From positions 1 to 54,759 of the forward strand of contig NZ_JVKV01000081.1 in assembly GCF_001072375.1 (NCBI RefSeq): 54,759 bases of DNA, in the 5' to 3' direction. The DNA is from Streptococcus pseudopneumoniae. GTDB lineage: Bacteria; Bacillota; Bacilli; Lactobacillales; Streptococcaceae. Shown here piece by piece: positions 33,417 to 41,926 of this stretch. The number at the start of each line of letters is the position of its first letter. Position 1 is the first letter of the stretch. The notes under the pieces are model-generated. The model had not been told where the DNA came from. It did no database searches and saw only the letters and a program-made list of their open reading frames with translations. The position numbers and the translations under genes were made by a program.

Positions 33417-34424
33417 CTATCTTAGACTTAAATTTTTTTCATTATTCCATAATTTGGGTTCATCAGGAAAAATATAGTCATGTGTTTTAAAATATTGCTC
33501 TCTTACCACATCAATCCACTTATTTAGCATTTTTGCAGCTATTATAGAATCACCAGATGGATATACCATCAAAAGCAACCCCGTAAGTTGCGCTATTGTT
33601 ATAGCAGAGTGTTCACCAGGTATTGTTAGTCCATAATCAGTATGCCCTACACTTATTTTCTCTTCCCCGTCCATTAGACCTAATCGATTAAATGTGCCTT
33701 GTGATGATGCATGTGTGACTTCATTAGAGATTCGATATGGTTGTTGCCATAATTCTGATGGGAAATTGGATTTTTTTCTGATATCGTCAAAACTTATATA
33801 TCTCTTTTTAGGACTAAATTCACCACAAGCTCTTGCCCATTCATAACGATCTTCTGTATTATGTGATGAAATATAAGCTTCAGCAACTTCCTCTCCATAT
33901 TCTGAAATAAACGACGCAATAATATTTAATTCGTAAAGTGAACGCCATCTAGAATACGCACCATCAGCAAATCCATTTTTCATTAAAGTGATTATCTCTA
34001 AAAATTGTTGTAGACCTCTTCCGTGTATGTATTTTAAGGCTGTGTATTTATGAATAGATTTTTCTCTCTCCTTGTTATCAATTTTATTTACATAATCAGA
34101 ATAATCTTTTACAGATTCAAGAACCATCATATACATGGTCTCAGATGTAGCAAACGCATTAGACCACTTTTGCTCTATTCTTGCAATTATTTCTGTTTCC
34201 TCTCCTCTAAACAGTAACGTATTCTCATGCATTATCATCTTAGCATCTCTTACCATTTGATTTGAAGTGTCATTAATCATTTCTAGATATAATCCTGAAA
34301 AATCAGCCTTTTCATATTTTTCATAAAATTTATCAATTTCAGATTGATTTTTTAATTCTTTTACATGTTCTACGAGAATTTCTTTTAGTGTATCTTTAAA
34401 AAACTGTCCAAATTTATCGGCCAT
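33417..34424 (-). CDS. DUF5677-like protein
   Basis: A 335-aa mostly helical soluble protein. The core FADGAYSRWRSLYELNIIAS (about residues 150-170), with RxxxE, then YISSHNTEDRYEWA and later NEVTHASSQGTF, matches the style of DUF5677 proteins (conserved R..E, then H.S..H). No catalytic motif is certain; DUF5677 proteins occur in defence and mobile islands. Flanked by GTAC-rich repeats B and C. Its 3' end abuts AT-rich non-coding DNA. Confidence 0.7.
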   Translation of the reverse strand: MADKFGQFFKDTLKEILVEHVKELKNQSEIDKFYEKYEKADFSGLYLEMINDTSNQMVRDAKMIMHENTLLFRGEETEIIARIEQKWSNAFATSETMYMMVLESVKDYSDYVNKIDNKEREKSIHKYTALKYIHGRGLQQFLEIITLMKNGFADGAYSRWRSLYELNIIASFISEYGEEVAEAYISSHNTEDRYEWARACGEFSPKKRYISFDDIRKKSNFPSELWQQPYRISNEVTHASSQGTFNRLGLMDGEEKISVGHTDYGLTIPGEHSAITIAQLTGLLLMVYPSGDSIIAAKMLNKWIDVVREQYFKTHDYIFPDEPKLWNNEKNLSLR

Positions 34425-34732
34425 TATAGCTCCTACCTTTTTAATAGTTTATACATAGTATTTATTGCAATAATCTTCTAGTCTAAAAGAAAATAAATTA
34501 GAAAATCTTGTATTTTACGTTTAGAAATAGCGCATCATCTATCATTAATTATACCATCAACAAAATAAAAATCTATATCTTGTGTTAAGTAGGAACATAA
34601 ATAAGTTTTAAAAAAATGTACAATTGAACCACCACTTCTTCTGCACTTATTAGAGTAAAAAATGTACAAAATAATCCCTTAAATCAGATGATGTTATGAA
34701 CTAGAAAACATACAAAATACCACTCCAGAATA

Positions 34733-34845
34733 ATGTACAAAATAAAAATAAAGTACACTTTTTAAAGAATGTACTTTATGCTTCTAATTCAGTTGTATCA
34801 ATGGTTTAGCTCTAGTTAAGTCAATTGTACATAAACTTTTAGTTT
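34733..34845. repeat. GTAC-rich ~113-bp repeat, copy C
   Basis: Holds the perfect 10-bp palindrome ATAAAGTACA / TGTACTTTAT around a 12-nt centre. With copy D it also shares the preceding AAAATACCACTCCAGAATA. Confidence 0.8.
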
Positions 34846-34909
34846 TATCGGATTGTCTTAGTAAAAACACATAACCAAAAAAATTTTTAAGCCAATTATA
34901 CTCAATTAT

Positions 34910-34983
34910 GTACTTTATTTAAGTGAACACTGGAATTTTTTACTACTCTCAATTCAGGTGAAAATGTACTTTATTTAAGTGAA
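34910..34983. repeat. Pair of 18-nt direct repeats
   Basis: GTACTTTATTTAAGTGAA at 34910-34927 and again at 34966-34983, each followed by a variant of (A/C)ACTnnAA. Possible recombinase core sites. Confidence 0.5.
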
Positions 34984-35063
34984 AACTAAAAATATTTCAA
35001 ATGTACATTTTGACAATAAAAAAACACTCTAATATCAATTTAATGAAATTTAGAGTGTTTTTA
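34983..35063. repeat. Right copy of the ~80-bp direct repeat bracketing the accessory block
   Basis: Partner of 20617-20693. Here the repeat also forms a hairpin AAAACACTCTA/TAGAGTGTTTT; in the left copy the stem is degraded. Confidence 0.55.
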
Positions 35064-35121
35064 TTTATCTATATTTTTTTAAACTGTACAAAGTGTTCTT
35101 GCAAAATACCACTCCAGAATA

Positions 35122-35235
35122 ATGTACAAAACAAACATAAAGTACACTTTTTAAAGAATGTACTTTATGTTTCTAATTCAGTTATATCAATGGTTTAGTT
35201 CATGTTAAGTCGATTGTACATAAACTTTTAGTTTT
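35122..35235. repeat. GTAC-rich ~113-bp repeat, copy D
   Basis: Nearly identical to copy C, including the 10-bp palindrome. Copies C and D are direct repeats 389 bp apart. Confidence 0.8.
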
Positions 35236-35337
35236 GCTATATAATGGAAAAATCGCTTAAAATTTGGTAATTCATTGCTTCATTGAACTTATCGTTTTAA
35301 AATTTCTAATCTTCTTCAGTCTATTCGAATATAATAT

Positions 35338-35380
35338 AAAAACTCGATCTCATCATCTAGAGACCGAGATTTTGTTTTTA
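35338..35380 (-). terminator. Terminator downstream of clc
   Basis: CTCGATCTC/GAGACCGAG (one mismatch) with T-rich DNA on both sides. It would end the rbgA-rnhB-clc transcript. Confidence 0.65.
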
Positions 35381-35455
35381 TATAGTTTTCATCTATAAGA
35401 ATCTGTCGGGTCAAATAAATCTGAAAAGAATTTTTCTTAAATCATCAACAGATAC

Positions 35456-35475
35456 AACATAACATAAATTATGTA
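35456..35475. repeat. 20-nt palindromic repeat, copy 3
   Basis: AACATAACATAAATTATGTA, 12 nt after the clc stop codon; almost identical to the copy after acoB. Confidence 0.6.
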
Positions 35476-35486
35476 AACAAATACTG

Positions 35487-37037
35487 CTATAAAAGCAAAT
35501 CTTTCACTTTTCCAATTTCACTTTTTGGAATTACGAGATGAATCATATCACCTAGATACATCCTTGTAGATCCATTAACTGTCTTACTCTTACCATTATG
35601 TACCTGGGTTGTGATAAGCACATTATGAGGTAAATTGAGTTCGTGTACTTGTTTTCCAGCTATTTTGTCTGAAACCGGAATTTCTATCAGTGTAACTTCT
35701 CCATCATCAGTTGCTGATTCAGGTAGCATTTTCTCCAGCATGGCTTCATAAACCGGTGCCCCTTTGAGCAAATCCATGACGATGTAAGCTACTAGGGTAA
35801 CCATCCCTAAAGGCATGAGATTTCGGATGTCACCAACCATTTCAGTCACAAGAATCATAGCTGTCAAAGGTGCTTTTGAGATAGCCCCAAAATAACCACT
35901 CATTCCAAGGATAACAAAGATAGGAAATTGCTGCTGGCTAACAAGTCCAAGATTGACACAAATAACGCCTACTAGGGCACCAAGTAAGGATCCTAATGCT
36001 AAAATCGGTAAGAAAATACCACCTGGCAGTCCACTTCCGTAACTAATCATGCTCCAGATAAAGCGAATGATGAAGTAAATTAAGAGAATTTGAAAACTAT
36101 AATCTTGTTCTGTTAAGGATAAGACAACCTGATTGCCCCCACCAAGTATTTGAGGTAGAAAAATTCCTACTGGAATAATAAGAATAAAGGCAAAGATCGG
36201 ATGATATGCTTTATCAATGTGAACCTTTTGGCCAATCCAATCATAAACTTTTCCGACATTCAGAACGGCTTTTTCATAAAGAAAACCTGAGAGCCCAAGA
36301 AAAATTCCCATCACCAGATAAATCCAATATTGATTCAAGCTCATGAGAGGGATATCATCTGGCATATCCAGAACGGGTGTTAAGCCAAAGATGAGAAGAG
36401 AAACAAAGTTTGCTACCAGACTAGCTGCCAAAGTAGATACCCAGAAAAATCTTGAAAAATGATGGTAAACTTCTTCTACTACAAAAAGCAGACCTGCTAT
36501 TGGAGCGTTAAAGGCTGCAGCAAGTCCAGCAGCAGCTCCACTCGCGATTAAAGAACGTTCTTCGACAGGGCTAGACTTGAGCCACTTAGCAATTCCTTTA
36601 CCTCCAACAGCACCTAGTTGAATACTTGGACCTTCACGCCCTAACATGAGTCCACTCGCAATTGCGAGAATACCAAGAACATATTTCTTCCATAGCACAC
36701 TCCACCAGTTGAGAGACATGAGACCTTTTAACTCTGCCTCAACTTGAGGAATACCAGAACCTTTGATATCTTTTTCCGAGCGTGTTAATTTGGCGCTAAG
36801 CCAGCAAATAACAAGATAAAGCAGGGAGATAATCAACAGGTTACGTACAAGATTATCTTGATCATGATAAAGCCCTTGGATGACATGAAATCCTTTTTCA
36901 ATAGAAAACCGAAAAGACCCAACAATAAGGCCTACGACTAATCCAACGATAATACCTCGCCCTACTTGAGATAGAATTGTACTAGATGCAAAGGCAAATT
37001 CTTTCTTGGAACTAAGTGTTTCCGACTGTTCCTCCAT
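35487..37037 (-). CDS. ClC-type chloride channel/antiporter with RCK C-terminal domain
   Basis: A 516-aa membrane protein with the ClC signatures GREGPSIQLG (about residue 133), GSGLPGGIFLP (about 340) and an Ala-rich GAAAGLAAAFNAPIAG. Residues about 435-516 form a TrkA-C-like domain (IPVSDKIAGKQVHELNLP, YLGDMIHLVIP) that may bind a ligand. It is last in the rbgA-rnhB-clc operon, 11 nt after rnhB. Its pneumococcal orthologue lies next to xerS; here about 23 kb separates them. Confidence 0.92.
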   Translation of the reverse strand: MEEQSETLSSKKEFAFASSTILSQVGRGIIVGLVVGLIVGSFRFSIEKGFHVIQGLYHDQDNLVRNLLIISLLYLVICWLSAKLTRSEKDIKGSGIPQVEAELKGLMSLNWWSVLWKKYVLGILAIASGLMLGREGPSIQLGAVGGKGIAKWLKSSPVEERSLIASGAAAGLAAAFNAPIAGLLFVVEEVYHHFSRFFWVSTLAASLVANFVSLLIFGLTPVLDMPDDIPLMSLNQYWIYLVMGIFLGLSGFLYEKAVLNVGKVYDWIGQKVHIDKAYHPIFAFILIIPVGIFLPQILGGGNQVVLSLTEQDYSFQILLIYFIIRFIWSMISYGSGLPGGIFLPILALGSLLGALVGVICVNLGLVSQQQFPIFVILGMSGYFGAISKAPLTAMILVTEMVGDIRNLMPLGMVTLVAYIVMDLLKGAPVYEAMLEKMLPESATDDGEVTLIEIPVSDKIAGKQVHELNLPHNVLITTQVHNGKSKTVNGSTRMYLGDMIHLVIPKSEIGKVKDLLL

Positions 37038-37048
37038 AATTTTCTCCT

Positions 37049-37831
37049 TTAATTATCTTTTTCAGCTTCTGAAACGATCGTTTTAATCGGTTCAAAGCTT
37101 GTGCGATGAATGGGTGTAACACCGTGCTTTTCTAAACCTTCTAAATGTTTAGCCGTTCCATAACCAGCATTTTGAGAAAAATCATAACCTGGAAATTCCT
37201 GATCATAGTTTTCCATGATCTTATCTCTGGTAACCTTAGCAACGATCGATGCTGCGGCAATAGAAAGCGAGTTCGCATCTCCTTTGATGATGGATGTTTG
37301 AGAAATCGGCAAATCCAATTTCATAGCATCAATCAAAAGATGTTCTGGCTGAGGTTCAAGTTGTGAGATAGCTTCCTTCATGGCTAGTTTCGTCGCTTCG
37401 TAGATATTGACTTGATCAATGACTTGATTGTCCATAATGCCAATACTGATTGCAAGAGCCTTATCTTTAACGGCTTGAAAAATCTCCTCATGTTTTCTCT
37501 TAGGAATCTTCTTACTGTCATTCAATCCTTTTATTTTACAATTTTTGGGCAGAATGACTGCTGCAGCAACAACAGGGCCAGCTAAGGGACCTCTACCAAC
37601 TTCATCAACTCCAGCAATGAAACTTATTCCATTCTCGTAAAGCTCTTTTTCATAGCTAAGCATAGCCTCTAAGCGGAGATTTTCATCAATGTCAGATTGA
37701 AGGGCTTTTTTCCGCTTTTGAATTTCTTTTTGGACACCTGAACGAGAATCTTTTTCAAATTCCTTGAACAAGGGACTTTCAAGATCAGTTATCTTTGCTA
37801 ATGCTTCTCTTATTTCTTTAATCGTTGCCAT
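37049..37831 (-). CDS. rnhB: Ribonuclease HII
   Basis: The 260-aa enzyme cleaves RNA in RNA-DNA hybrids, including single ribonucleotides. The [17 protein letters not shown] motif near residue 75 supplies the first acidic pair and LLIDAMKLD another. An N-terminal helical extension of about 65 residues precedes the catalytic domain, as in other Firmicutes. The start overlaps the end of rbgA by 14 nt. Confidence 0.95.
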   Translation of the reverse strand: MATIKEIREALAKITDLESPLFKEFEKDSRSGVQKEIQKRKKALQSDIDENLRLEAMLSYEKELYENGISFIAGVDEVGRGPLAGPVVAAAVILPKNCKIKGLNDSKKIPKRKHEEIFQAVKDKALAISIGIMDNQVIDQVNIYEATKLAMKEAISQLEPQPEHLLIDAMKLDLPISQTSIIKGDANSLSIAAASIVAKVTRDKIMENYDQEFPGYDFSQNAGYGTAKHLEGLEKHGVTPIHRTSFEPIKTIVSEAEKDN

Positions 37832-38669
37832 TTAGATCATCCAATATATCTAATGTGTAATTACCAAGTTTTCCATCACGAACTTCTTTAACAAAGAGAT
37901 TGTAAAAACGATCATAATCATCACGGAAACCAAGGATACGCGTCATATCCATAATAATTTCAGGAGCTTCATCATCCAGATTCATTTGTTTAAAACGTTC
38001 TTGAAGCTTTTCAGGATAATGGGTTTTAAAGTAATTGAGACCGAAAATCGTTACCTCATCCATTGGAAGCAACTGATCCTTGATTGCTCCAGTAAGGGCA
38101 AGTTTAAGAGCGACCGTTTCATCTTCGAATTTTGGCCAAAGAATCCCTGGAGTATCCAAGATTTCCAAATCTTTATTGGTTTTGAGCCATTGTTGACCTT
38201 TTGTCACACCAGGCTTGTTCCCAACTACGGCAATTTTCTTACCAGCCAAACGGTTCATCAGAGTTGATTTTCCTGCGTTTGGAATCCCAATAATCATGGT
38301 GCGTAAGGTTTCAATTTGAATTCCACGTTCTTTTTGACGAGCAATCTTATCTGCCATGAGTTTCTTAGCAGCGTCTGTTACGACTTTAACTGTAATTTGT
38401 TCTTTAGAATTGATAGCAAGTGTCTGAATACCTTGTGATTCAAAGTGCTGACGCCACTCTTTTGTTAATACTGGGTCCGCTAGGTCTGCCTTGTTTAGAA
38501 TCAATAGCCTTGGTTTGTCCCCGATGATTTTAGTCAGCATTGGATTTTGGCTAGACAAGGGCAAACGTGCATCTACTAAAACTGTCACAAAATCAACAAA
38601 TTTTAAATTTTCCTGGACCTGACGACGCGCCTTGGACATATGTCCAGGAAACCATTGAATAGTTGCCAT
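37818..38669 (-). CDS. rbgA: Ribosome biogenesis GTPase RbgA (YlqF)
   Basis: A 283-aa circularly permuted GTPase needed for late 50S assembly. Motifs run G4 (LNKADL, about residue 58) before G1 (GIPNAGKS, about 128) and G3 (DTPGILWP, about 173), the YlqF/YawG order. The N-terminal [13 protein letters not shown] is typical. First gene of the operon, with an extended -10 promoter about 95 nt upstream. Confidence 0.95.
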   Translation of the reverse strand: MATIQWFPGHMSKARRQVQENLKFVDFVTVLVDARLPLSSQNPMLTKIIGDKPRLLILNKADLADPVLTKEWRQHFESQGIQTLAINSKEQITVKVVTDAAKKLMADKIARQKERGIQIETLRTMIIGIPNAGKSTLMNRLAGKKIAVVGNKPGVTKGQQWLKTNKDLEILDTPGILWPKFEDETVALKLALTGAIKDQLLPMDEVTIFGLNYFKTHYPEKLQERFKQMNLDDEAPEIIMDMTRILGFRDDYDRFYNLFVKEVRDGKLGNYTLDILDDLNGND

Positions 38670-38766
38670 TCTGTAAAATTCCTTTCTTTTATTGGATTTG
38701 TATCTATTCTTTCATATTTAAAAATTAAATAGATATCCTTTTTCTAAAAATAAATCACTATCTTTT

Positions 38767-38775
38767 ATTATAACA
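38767..38775 (-). promoter_or_regulatory. Extended -10 promoter of rbgA-rnhB-clc
   Basis: On the minus strand TGTTATAAT, a perfect extended -10, about 95 nt before rbgA. Confidence 0.65.
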
Positions 38776-38837
38776 TGATTTCTCATATTTGACGCTTGAT
38801 TCAATGCCGATTGTAAAATGTTTTCTAAGTCAATCAG

Positions 38838-39179
38838 TCACAAATTAAATTCCTCATTGTCTAAAACAATTGAAAAATAATAGTGTTCACCATGATCTTT
38901 AACATAGTTGCTGATATATTTTTCTGTTTGAAAAATGGATTTACTGCTATCAATGGTTGGATCTTGTTTCTCGTAATACCAATGATCATAAGTATGTTTC
39001 AATTGGCCATTCTTGTAGCAAAAAACATCCCCACCTAGTATAATTTGATTATTGGCTTTGAGATTATCAAGTAAGTCTGGGATTGCTGAATAATCATAAG
39101 CGTATGCGTTGATCCCTATGTGATTTAAATTTATCCCTCTTGTATGTATATGTTCAAAATTCTGCTTCATAAAGTTCAT
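38838..39179 (-). CDS. Imm40-like orphan immunity protein
   Basis: A 113-aa soluble protein. The order GINLNHIGINAYAYDYS, IILGGDVFCYKNG, YDHWYYEK and a Tyr-rich end (EHYYFSIVL) resembles Imm40-family immunity proteins of polymorphic-toxin systems. No toxin gene is adjacent, so it would be an orphan. The family call rests on pattern memory and is uncertain. Confidence 0.55.
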   Translation of the reverse strand: MNFMKQNFEHIHTRGINLNHIGINAYAYDYSAIPDLLDNLKANNQIILGGDVFCYKNGQLKHTYDHWYYEKQDPTIDSSKSIFQTEKYISNYVKDHGEHYYFSIVLDNEEFNL

Positions 39180-39202
39180 TTCTCAAGTTTATCATGATAA
39201 GC

Positions 39203-39238
39203 AAAATCGATAACCACTTTGCAGTTGTTATCGATTTT
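39203..39238 (-). terminator. Terminator after lytB
   Basis: A perfect 12-bp stem AAAATCGATAAC/GTTATCGATTTT with a 12-nt loop, 9 nt beyond the lytB stop codon. Confidence 0.85.
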
Positions 39239-39246
39239 AATGATTT

Positions 39247-41259
39247 TTAATCTTTTTCACCTAGCTGACTGTTGATTCTCATCATGATACTTGCAATTTT
39301 TTCTCCCCAGTATGGATCTGATGCATAAAGAACATTCATCCCTGACGCTTTATTTCCAAGGTATGTTCTGCCATTATCGATGTAATTTTCGCGGATCCAC
39401 TTGGCTGCACCTAAGATACCCTTATCAACATCGTCAAAGCTTTTTGCTGAATCATATGGTGTTGTATCATAAGCAGCGATACCAAAGAAGTTGTTTTTAT
39501 CCTTAGCAATTTGGCTACGTCCCCATGAACTTTCTATGGCACTATGGGCAATTAGATAGAGAGCGTTGATCTGATAACGTTCTTCAGCTTCTTTAAAGAT
39601 TGCTCCCTTACCTGCCAGACGACTTCCTTTGATATTCATAAGAGAATAGACTTTATCTAATTCTTCAGCTGTGTAATTGGTTGGTTTTCTTAAATCTCTA
39701 AATAAGAAAGGATTTTCAACTGTAAAGTTCTCAAAGTTCTTGCCATCAGCTGAATAGTATTTTTTACCAATTGCCATTGATGAACTATGAGGTGCTACAC
39801 GAATACTTGCGTAAGGTGATAACTCATGGTAAAGATAATTACCGTCAGTGGCATAGTGAGGAATAAAGTCACTATCAGAGCTGACTGCTACTAGATCACT
39901 CTTGTTCATATATCCTGAAAGACCTGAAATTTTGACTGGAAGTCGACCGTCTTTGGCTTCTGCTCCATCAATCGCTACAATACTTCCTTGCGAAATATAG
40001 CTGAGTTTCTCACCTGAAGCGCTATATACATTTGCTGTAATTGGTTTTACTTTATAGTATGCTGCTGTATCAGAAATCCATTTTCCATTGCTTTGGAAAG
40101 TATAGTCTTTCCCGTTAATGGTGAAGTTACCAGTTACATAAGCTCCGTCTTCTTTTAGATAATACCAAGCATTGTAGTCCTTATCGAAAATCCATTCATT
40201 TTTAGCCATATAACCAAAAGATTTGAGATAGTAAGAACCTACCCATTGATTTTCAGCATAGGTGCCGTCTGATTTGAGATAGAACCAGCTCTTGTATTTT
40301 TCATCGAAAATCCATTCACTTTTGGCCATGGCTCCACTATCTTTTAGATAGTATTTCTCTTTCCATTGGCTACTTAACATGACACCGTCTTTATTAAAAT
40401 AGTACCATGAACCGCTGATTTTCTCCCACTTGTCGCGAATAATTTTTCCTGATGCTGTAGCATAATACCACTTATCTTCGAGTTTTGCCCAGGCATTTTC
40501 TGCCATAGCTCCACTAGTCTTGAGGAGATAGTCTTTATAAATAGTAGCACTTAGCATGGCACCAGATTCATCAAATCGATACCATTGTCCATCAATCTTT
40601 GCCCACTTGTCACGATTGATTTTTCCTTCTTGATTACCGTAGTACCATTTATCACCAATTTTTACCCAGCTATTTTCAGCTATGGCTCCACTTGATTTGA
40701 ATAGATAGTCATCGTAAACAGCATTGCTAATCATGATACCATTTTCATCGAATCGATACCAAACACCAGCTATCTTTTTCCAATTATTACGAGTAACTTT
40801 CCCGTCCTCAGTGGCATAATACCATTGGTTGTCAATTTTTACCCAAGAAGATTCTGCCAATGCACCGCTATTATTCAATAGGTAATCATTAAAAATAGTA
40901 TTACTAAGCATGATGCCATCTTGATTAAAATAGTACCAGACTCCTGCTATTTTTTTCCAATTCGAAACTGGTTGATTATTCTCATAATAACGCCATTGGT
41001 TATTTTCTTTTTGCCAACCTTCTTTGTTAACTACCTCTACTACTGTTTCTTTTGAAGGTTTTTCTTTGGTCTCTGGAGTTTGAGAAGATACTTTTTCAGC
41101 TTCGCTTTGATTTTTCTTCTCATTGCTTACTGTATTGGTAGCAATCTTTTCTGATGATTGAACATTATGGGTAGCTTGAGAATCCTCGGCATAGACGGTC
41201 GTTTTTGCAAAACCTGCCATAGAGAGGGCAACTGTACTTGCCAGCAATATTTTTTTCAT
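39247..41259 (-). CDS. lytB: LytB-like choline-binding endo-beta-N-acetylglucosaminidase
   Basis: A 670-aa secreted wall hydrolase for daughter-cell separation. Signal peptide at residues 1-25 (MKKILLASTVALSMAGFA, cleavage near VYAED). A Ser/Thr/Glu-rich spacer leads to more than a dozen choline-binding repeats of the GW-x-YY type (about 75-400), an SH3b-like segment (about 400-480) and a GH73 domain with the catalytic Glu in IAHSAIESSWGRS. I start at ATG 41259 (AAGGAG 6 nt upstream) rather than the in-frame 41283. It anchors to phosphocholine teichoic acid, a mitis-group trait. Confidence 0.92.
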   Translation of the reverse strand: MKKILLASTVALSMAGFAKTTVYAEDSQATHNVQSSEKIATNTVSNEKKNQSEAEKVSSQTPETKEKPSKETVVEVVNKEGWQKENNQWRYYENNQPVSNWKKIAGVWYYFNQDGIMLSNTIFNDYLLNNSGALAESSWVKIDNQWYYATEDGKVTRNNWKKIAGVWYRFDENGIMISNAVYDDYLFKSSGAIAENSWVKIGDKWYYGNQEGKINRDKWAKIDGQWYRFDESGAMLSATIYKDYLLKTSGAMAENAWAKLEDKWYYATASGKIIRDKWEKISGSWYYFNKDGVMLSSQWKEKYYLKDSGAMAKSEWIFDEKYKSWFYLKSDGTYAENQWVGSYYLKSFGYMAKNEWIFDKDYNAWYYLKEDGAYVTGNFTINGKDYTFQSNGKWISDTAAYYKVKPITANVYSASGEKLSYISQGSIVAIDGAEAKDGRLPVKISGLSGYMNKSDLVAVSSDSDFIPHYATDGNYLYHELSPYASIRVAPHSSSMAIGKKYYSADGKNFENFTVENPFLFRDLRKPTNYTAEELDKVYSLMNIKGSRLAGKGAIFKEAEERYQINALYLIAHSAIESSWGRSQIAKDKNNFFGIAAYDTTPYDSAKSFDDVDKGILGAAKWIRENYIDNGRTYLGNKASGMNVLYASDPYWGEKIASIMMRINSQLGEKD

Positions 41260-41430
41260 TCTTTTCTCCTTACAAATACCCAAATAGTGTATTTGATGTT
41301 TCTATATATTGTGTAAAAAACAGTATTTATCCACTATATTATACAATATTCTGTAAAATATAAAAGTAGTATCTTTCAGAAGAAAAGAACTTGTAATATT
41401 TTTAAAATATTTTAGAAATAAAAGTCAATA

Positions 41431-41467
41431 AAAAGTAGTCGAACATCAGCCGAACGACTACTTTTTT
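41431..41467 (-). terminator. Terminator of the glycosidase operon
   Basis: A perfect 11-bp stem AAAAGTAGTCG/CGACTACTTTT with T-runs on both sides, just after the 150-aa gene stops. Confidence 0.85.
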
Positions 41468-41473
41468 ATAACA

Positions 41474-41926
41474 TTATGCCTGACCATAGACTTCTTTGCG
41501 ATTTGTTTTAGTTGCTTTAGTAGAATTCTTCCAAAGGTTTGGATTGATGAAAATAGTGACGATCGCTAGTATTGCAAAACCAATCCCAACATACCAGTAG
41601 GGTGTATCCAGAGTTGTAGAGCGTCCTGAAAGATTAACAATTCCTCGGAAAAGTGTACCCGCTGTAATAATCGCTACTGCCGAATTCCATAGATTTAGAC
41701 TAATACGAGAGAAATGAGGGAGAACCTTGAGAAAGATTGCTAGTAGAATCCCCCCTACAAGAGGTGCTACAAATAAATAGTGCATATGAACAGAAGTTTC
41801 TCCAAAACTAAAAGCTTCATAAATTCTAGAAAATGCAAAGAAGAAAATAGTGATTAGTGTGTAAGAAATGACTGTTTTCTTAAACCGTTTTTTGCCAAAA
41901 TTAGTAACCGATGTAGACAATGTCAC
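41474..41926 (-). CDS. Four-TM hypothetical membrane protein
   Basis: A 150-aa protein with four hydrophobic segments (about residues 18-38, 48-68, 80-98 and 108-128) and basic ends. Family not recognised. The likely start is GTG 41926, inside the last codons of the glycosidase gene (26-nt overlap), with AAAGGG and GGTGAG nearby. It is coupled to the glycosidase and probably acts with it at the membrane. Confidence 0.75.
   Translation of the reverse strand: MTLSTSVTNFGKKRFKKTVISYTLITIFFFAFSRIYEAFSFGETSVHMHYLFVAPLVGGILLAIFLKVLPHFSRISLNLWNSAVAIITAGTLFRGIVNLSGRSTTLDTPYWYVGIGFAILAIVTIFINPNLWKNSTKATKTNRKEVYGQA

Larger units (their letters stand above)
34425..35486. other. 1-kb gene-free region with stacked repeats
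   Basis: No supportable ORF. It contains GTAC-rich copies C and D, two GTACTTTATTTAAGTGAA motifs 56 nt apart (34910 and 34966), the right copy of the ~80-bp direct repeat (34983-35063, which itself holds an 11-bp hairpin), the clc terminator and a 20-nt palindrome. It is the right edge of the accessory zone. Confidence 0.6.

Noticed and set aside
35001..35198. 65-codon plus-strand ORF between repeats C and D
   Set aside because: It is composed of repeat sequence and a hairpin; Lys/Asn/Phe-rich translation is typical of AT-rich non-coding DNA.
30928..35235. CRISPR array
   Set aside because: The repeats are ~113 bp, only four, with gene-sized spacing and no cas genes in the window.
12655..35486. 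Second dif-like copy beyond the accessory block, as expected for a XerS-hijacking element
   Set aside because: I looked for the CCGAAAAACTATAATTTTC core on both strands through 35.5 kb by eye and found none; an exact computed search would settle it.
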